From the NCBI RefSeq assembly GCF_027942865.1, contig NC_134529.1, forward strand, positions 20,252,467 to 20,316,466: DNA of 64,000 bases, read 5' to 3'. Positions 52,762 through 64,000 of this stretch are shown here, piece by piece. Source of the stretch: Odontesthes bonariensis. Taxonomy: Eukaryota; Chordata; Actinopteri; Atheriniformes; Atherinopsidae. The notes below the pieces were generated by a model. The model saw only the letters and a list, made by a program, of their open reading frames with translations. It had not been told where the DNA came from and made no database searches. Every line of letters starts with the position of its first letter. Position 1 is the stretch's first letter. The position numbers and the translations under genes are program-made.

Positions 52762-54402
52762 TAAGCTTATCAGTGCTGTAAAGATTAAAATGCATGATGT
52801 GTCCTCCTTGAAATGCTGCATCGTCACTGAGGTGTGTGTGCGAGGTTATCTGTCCTCACGAGGTGTTTCGAGCGAAGATGCACGGGACTCCTAAGAGAGA
52901 CGTAAAGCCCACAAACGCACAGAGAAAGGTTTTGCGCTGTTCGTTTGCTACCAACATTACGAACGGCGGGTGTGAGCACATATTAGCCGTTCACACTGTC
53001 TTTGTCATTCCAAGTGGGAAAGAGAACAGAGGCTTTTATTAGCCACTTGGTATCTCGACAGGGAAACTAGTCATAAAGTGTGTCAGCTGAGTTTGATTCT
53101 TTTTTTTTTTTTAAAGCAAATAATTGAAAGTGAGCAGCAGAAATACAATATTACCATAAATCACAGAACGCACATCCTGCTCAATGTGGTACAGTGCGGT
53201 TCTTCGCTGTTCCTACTGTGCAGTGACTCCAAGCCAGTGTAACACAGTAGATGAATAATACCAGAGCTGAGAGAGACGATCCAGCTGTGCTGCAGGCGAG
53301 CTGCAGACCCACTGCATAGCTGCACAGCTTTGAGCTAGATTCATTACTACAGCATATTAGATCTGTTAATACTGAGCAGGATCAGTCAAAAATCCCAACA
53401 GCCCAACGTTCCAGCACTCACATTTAATCAGAAGTTAATTTTTAGCCGGGATAAATCTGCCACAGCGAAGCAGAGGAGCCGTATTTTCGATTAAGCGGCG
53501 TGTTCTGGCACATGAACGACCTCTCCGCTGTCTCCCTCACATCTCCGGGACATCAAACGTTGGATTTTGAACTTGAACAGGGTTCGGCCCAGTACCTCTG
53601 AATGACAGAGAGCCAGACAGCGAGGCCTCGCTGCGTATCCTGTACAACAGGGAGCTGGAAGACAGATGCTGCTGGATGTGCAGCGGAGAAGCAAAGCGGA
53701 GTCAGATGGGACAAACACTCTTTGATGAGCGGAGGTTGTCAGGGTTTAAGTCACGACTAGGTTTGGGTGGAGGGGAGGTTGGGGCCCGGGGTTGGACTGG
53801 GAAAATATGCAGCCTCTGCAGCAAATGTAAATTTAAGGCTGATTAGTTTGCCTTAAAAAGCTGGGGAATCTATTTAACATACTCATTGACAGGTCTTTTA
53901 CTCATAAACCCCACAAATAAACAGTTCCCCAATTAGATTCCAGCTCAAATTTGAGTCACAATTAAAAAAATAAAAAAAAAGTAATAAAGCTGATTGAGCT
54001 GAGAACATAAAATTGACTGAATGGCTGATGTTAATTCATCCCGAACGTTTCCCTAAATTAAATTCCACGACTAAATTTGGGATGTTTTCCACATCGCTCC
54101 ACGCGCATTCGAGGATATCACCCGAGCTGAAACTTTACTCTGTTGGAATAACTGCCTCCACGGTTCCTGCAAGGCCATGTTTATCGCTATTACAGATTTA
54201 ATTACTACTATTCACATTTATCCATCCATGAATTGTTAGTTGATCTTCCAGAATGTTGGACAATGTGAACCATATTTCTGCTGTTTGGGCACACGGGGGG
54301 GAAGTGTAACTCAATCACTCTTTTTTATTCCCTCCACCCCATCCATATGACGAGGTGCCAGATGCGTGTCAGTGCTCTCAGACTTTAAATTTATGTATAT
54401 AC

Positions 54403-54405
<3 letters not shown>

Positions 54406-54434
<29 letters not shown>
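54406..54434. repeat. (AT)n microsatellite
   Basis: About 14 TA repeats in the large runx2 intron. Confidence 0.92.
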
Positions 54435-54438
<4 letters not shown>

Positions 54439-56256
54439 CCTATATCCTACACTTACACACATGGTAACAGACACAGATGCGTGTGCGCACACATACACTT
54501 TATGAAACACAAGAAGTTATTTCAAGCGCTCAGGCTGTAGTACTGCGGTCAACCTCTTTATTTATTTATTTATTTTTGTCTCAAAAACAAAAAAATCTTT
54601 TTAGTCATGATAGCATAAAAACAAGCTACAAAAGCCCCGACAGGATCCAAATAACCTGGCAGCTGTGCCTCCCAGTAGTCCAGGCCTGGACTATCAAAGC
54701 TCTTTGTCTTAAAGAGTCGGTGCAATAAAAGCCGCTTTGGGAGCAGCGGAAAAAGGGAACACATGTGATGTGGCACTCCAAAAAAAGTCCCATTTGGAGT
54801 CTGATGGGTAATCAGGGCTGAGGGTGGGGTGGGTGATGAGAGCTGGCAAAGATGTGGAGCCTCACAGAGGGTGGATGATGCCCTCTACAGTAGATGCGAG
54901 AGGGGCAGGAGAAGTGGAGGCATCCACACAGAATTTTCAAGCAATGAAAATTCCACATTTATTTATTTTTTACTCATTTGTTTTTTGTTTTGTTTTTGTT
55001 TTTGCCCTTATAGCATGATGGAAATGCACGGGTGTACGGGTGTCATTTGAGCTTCTTTTATTTTCTAATTACACCACAATTCATTATCCTTTTGATGAAA
55101 ACATTTGTTTGTGTCTTTGAAGGCCATGCTTACAACAAAATGCACAATTTCAAGTTGGTGATTTTTACAATGAAAAGGAAAGAAAGGAAAAGTATAAACA
55201 GCAGTTGTGAAAATAAAGAATTCATAGTGCATCATTATCAACAGCAAAATTCTCTGAAAATATCAGAATTAAAAGCACTTTTACTGCATAAAAATGGCCC
55301 CGATATTGGATTGTTATTATAGATTTAACATTATCAGAGAAGATGAGTTTGAACTATTTTAAAAAAAAAATACATTTTGTGTTGAATAATTCACAAGAAT
55401 TGATTATATTTTGTAAGATTCGTGTTTTATATATAAATGTGCAGCCACAGAAACTAAAATAAATCCAGGTGTTAGACAGATGTAGAGATGCAGTCTGTTT
55501 CCGAATAAAGACTTGAAAACAATGTGCTTATGAAAATGTACACAAGCGAGTCGTTTGTGCGTAATTTACATGTTGCAGAAGTCACTCGGGGCCTCGTTTT
55601 TTTTTGTTTGTTTTTTTTTCTACCCGGTGCTTGTGCGCTTTGTAGTTTCATTTTCCCCGAAGCGGATTTAACAAATCGCACGAGGCGTAATAAACACCCG
55701 GGGAAGTTTGGTTGAACATCACCGACTTTGGGGGCCGAACGGGTGGGTGAGCACAGCGGAATACCTGTACACCTGCGCAACAGCTCTCCCCTGCGACCGA
55801 GTGAAACTCTATTCCTGCGCCTCTCGGGCAACCTGACTCACGTCTCTCCGGTGACTCACTCGCGCCTCGCCGGGTTTCCTTCTCTTGAAGGCTCCTGCGC
55901 GAGCCGCACTTTTGTCAGGACGCAGCGGTGGCACGACGCGGTCGGATGGACCGAGGCGATTCGCTGACTGGAAATGACCGCGACCGGAGTTAAGGAGCGC
56001 TCGGACGCCTCGGGGAAGCGGTGACATGTCGGTACGTAGCTCACGGCAGGCTGAGCGTAAACTCCTTAAAAAAGGCGCGACACCGAACCAAGAACTCGGT
56101 GTTTAATTCATTTATTTTATTAATGTATGGAGTTTACAATGAGAGCTGTCCGGGCAGTCTATATAGGCGTGATAGATTATGGCGGAGGGAATGGATCTGA
56201 CTCCAGACACCACGTGTTGGAGTCGCATCAGCGCAATAATTGCCCGGCGCTCGCGC

Positions 56257-56314
56257 TATATAAACCACAAAAAGCCTGAGCACGGGAAACCCCGGCCTCC
56301 AAACACTAACCACA
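56257..56314 (+). promoter_or_regulatory. runx2: P2 upstream TATA-like box with two Runx sites
   Basis: TATATAAA at 56,257-56,264 overlaps the AACCACA at 56,263-56,269. A second AACCACA is at 56,308-56,314. The region is CpG-rich compared with the intron around it. The sites could let Runx proteins act on the proximal promoter; this is inference from motif matches alone. Confidence 0.45.
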
Positions 56315-56508
56315 TTTACGGCTACAAAACGGGATCCGTTTTTCCGCCTCCTTCATCTCACCGGCGATGATTTTTTCTTTCTTTCATTTTTTTTTTGTAT
56401 CCTTCCTCGCTCCATCAAGCTTTTCTAACCCTGTAACCTACACAAAAACCTGCGGCTCGGCCGGAAGACTTTCAGAGAGATATGTAGAATTTGCAGCCGT
56501 CGCGGGAT

Positions 56509-56517
56509 TATAAATAG
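56509..56517 (+). promoter_or_regulatory. runx2: Candidate TATA box of runx2 proximal promoter (P2)
   Basis: A perfect TATAAATAG stands in a locally CpG-rich region about 730 bases upstream of the MRIPVD start codon. If used, transcription would begin near 56,540 and give a leader of about 700 bases. Long leaders are known for Runx P2 transcripts. No other strong core element lies closer to the start codon. Confidence 0.5.
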
Positions 56518-56559
56518 CCCTGTTAAGCATTGTCAAGGCTTAATCCTTTGACTTTGAAA

Positions 56560-56638
56560 ACTTTTTTGTGTGTGTGTGCGTCCGTGTGCGTGTGTACGTC
56601 TCTCTGTGTGTGTGTGTGTGCGTGTGTGTGTGTGTGTA
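56560..56638. repeat. GT-rich microsatellite in the P2 leader
   Basis: Interrupted runs of GT at 56,564-56,578 and 56,602-56,636, just downstream of the TATA candidate, so probably transcribed in P2 mRNA. Confidence 0.85.
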
Positions 56639-56688
56639 CATAGCCTGCGGGTTTTCAGAGTGCCTTTCAGTTTGGCACAAAGACTTCA

Positions 56689-56946
56689 ATGACGCACCTG
56701 GAGCTGCGCTTTGACTTTTCACTAAAGGAAGACAGACAAAAACTTTTTCGACCATCTGGGTCGACCGTTCCTTTTAAGACCTGCCTTTTTTCTTTTTCTT
56801 TTTTTTCTTTTTTGTAATTGTATAGCCTATTACGAGCTTGGACATTTATTTGATGTTATTTATATCCACACATGAGCGAGTACGCCTGCGTTATGGCACA
56901 TGGACTCTTCCCCCCGACGGGTTTGAAAAAAGAGCTTGACATTTAA
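56689..56946 (+). other. Upstream ORFs in the P2 leader
   Basis: Between the inferred P2 start and the MRIPVD codon are short ATG-initiated ORFs: 56,689-56,817 (42 codons) and 56,872-56,946 (24 codons, beginning MSEYAC). A third ATG at about 56,853 opens another short frame that also ends before 56,945. They could dampen translation of the proximal isoform. Their existence is seen directly; any effect is inference. Confidence 0.4.
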
Positions 56947-57153
56947 AACATCATCGCGTTTTTCGAGGGGTTGTTTTTCTTGCCGCAGAAGCGTGTTTTG
57001 TGTCGATTTGACGGCGCCCAGTAAAGTTTTGGAGCGGAGAGCGGTTTCGAAACGCTGCGTGCGCTCGCCGAGTCCCATTTTCCGTTGGCAGGCGCGCTGA
57101 GGTGCAGCGAGCGGCGGCGAGCGCTCCGAGTTTCTCCGCGACCGTGTGTGTGA

Positions 57154-64000
<6,847 letters not shown>

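Overview
This window is vertebrate genomic DNA, almost certainly from a ray-finned (teleost) fish. It is AT-rich and intron-rich, has no prokaryotic gene organisation, and carries repeat classes typical of fish: Tc1-like elements, small elements with terminal inverted repeats and TTA/TAA target duplications, LINE tails and many long microsatellites. The one cellular gene I can identify with confidence is the 5' half of runx2, on the plus strand. It encodes the Runt-domain transcription factor that drives bone and cartilage differentiation.

Layout. Positions 1-9,560 are non-coding: an AT-rich tandem array, a decayed Tc1-like transposase, a (GATA)n tract and a diverged interspersed repeat. Positions 9,575-13,830 are a dense nest of transposon material. 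A Harbinger-like element carries long inverted ends, and inside it lie a small spliced minus-strand gene, the start of an oppositely oriented zinc-finger-like ORF, retroelement tails and a frameshifted Myb/trihelix fragment. Positions 13,830-38,400 are non-coding sequence with two intact-looking small inverted-repeat elements (21.7 and 22.5 kb), a LINE 3' end (25.3 kb) and a duplicated retroelement-tail segment. I searched by eye for supt3h, the usual upstream neighbour of RUNX2, and did not find an exon.

The runx2 part has the two-promoter architecture known in vertebrates. The distal promoter P1 (about 38.45-38.70 kb) has a GA tract, short blocks resembling the mammalian P1, and paired AACCACA Runx sites. 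It precedes a first coding exon for the N-terminus [19 protein letters not shown] (39,077-39,134). This splices over about 18.1 kb to an acceptor inside the proximal first exon. The proximal promoter P2 (about 56.2-56.55 kb) has two TATA-like boxes, two AACCACA sites and a long leader with small upstream ORFs. It starts the MRIPVDPS isoform at 57,241. The next two exons (157 and 105 bp) complete the Runt DNA-binding domain. The C-terminal transactivation exons must lie beyond position 64,000.

The protein lacks the long glutamine/alanine tract of mammalian RUNX2, which fits a fish orthologue. I cannot decide between the runx2a and runx2b paralogues. The most unusual parts of the window are the nested transposon region with its spliced minus-strand gene, a perfect 21-bp-arm hairpin at 10.1 kb, and Runx sites at both runx2 promoters, which fit autoregulation.
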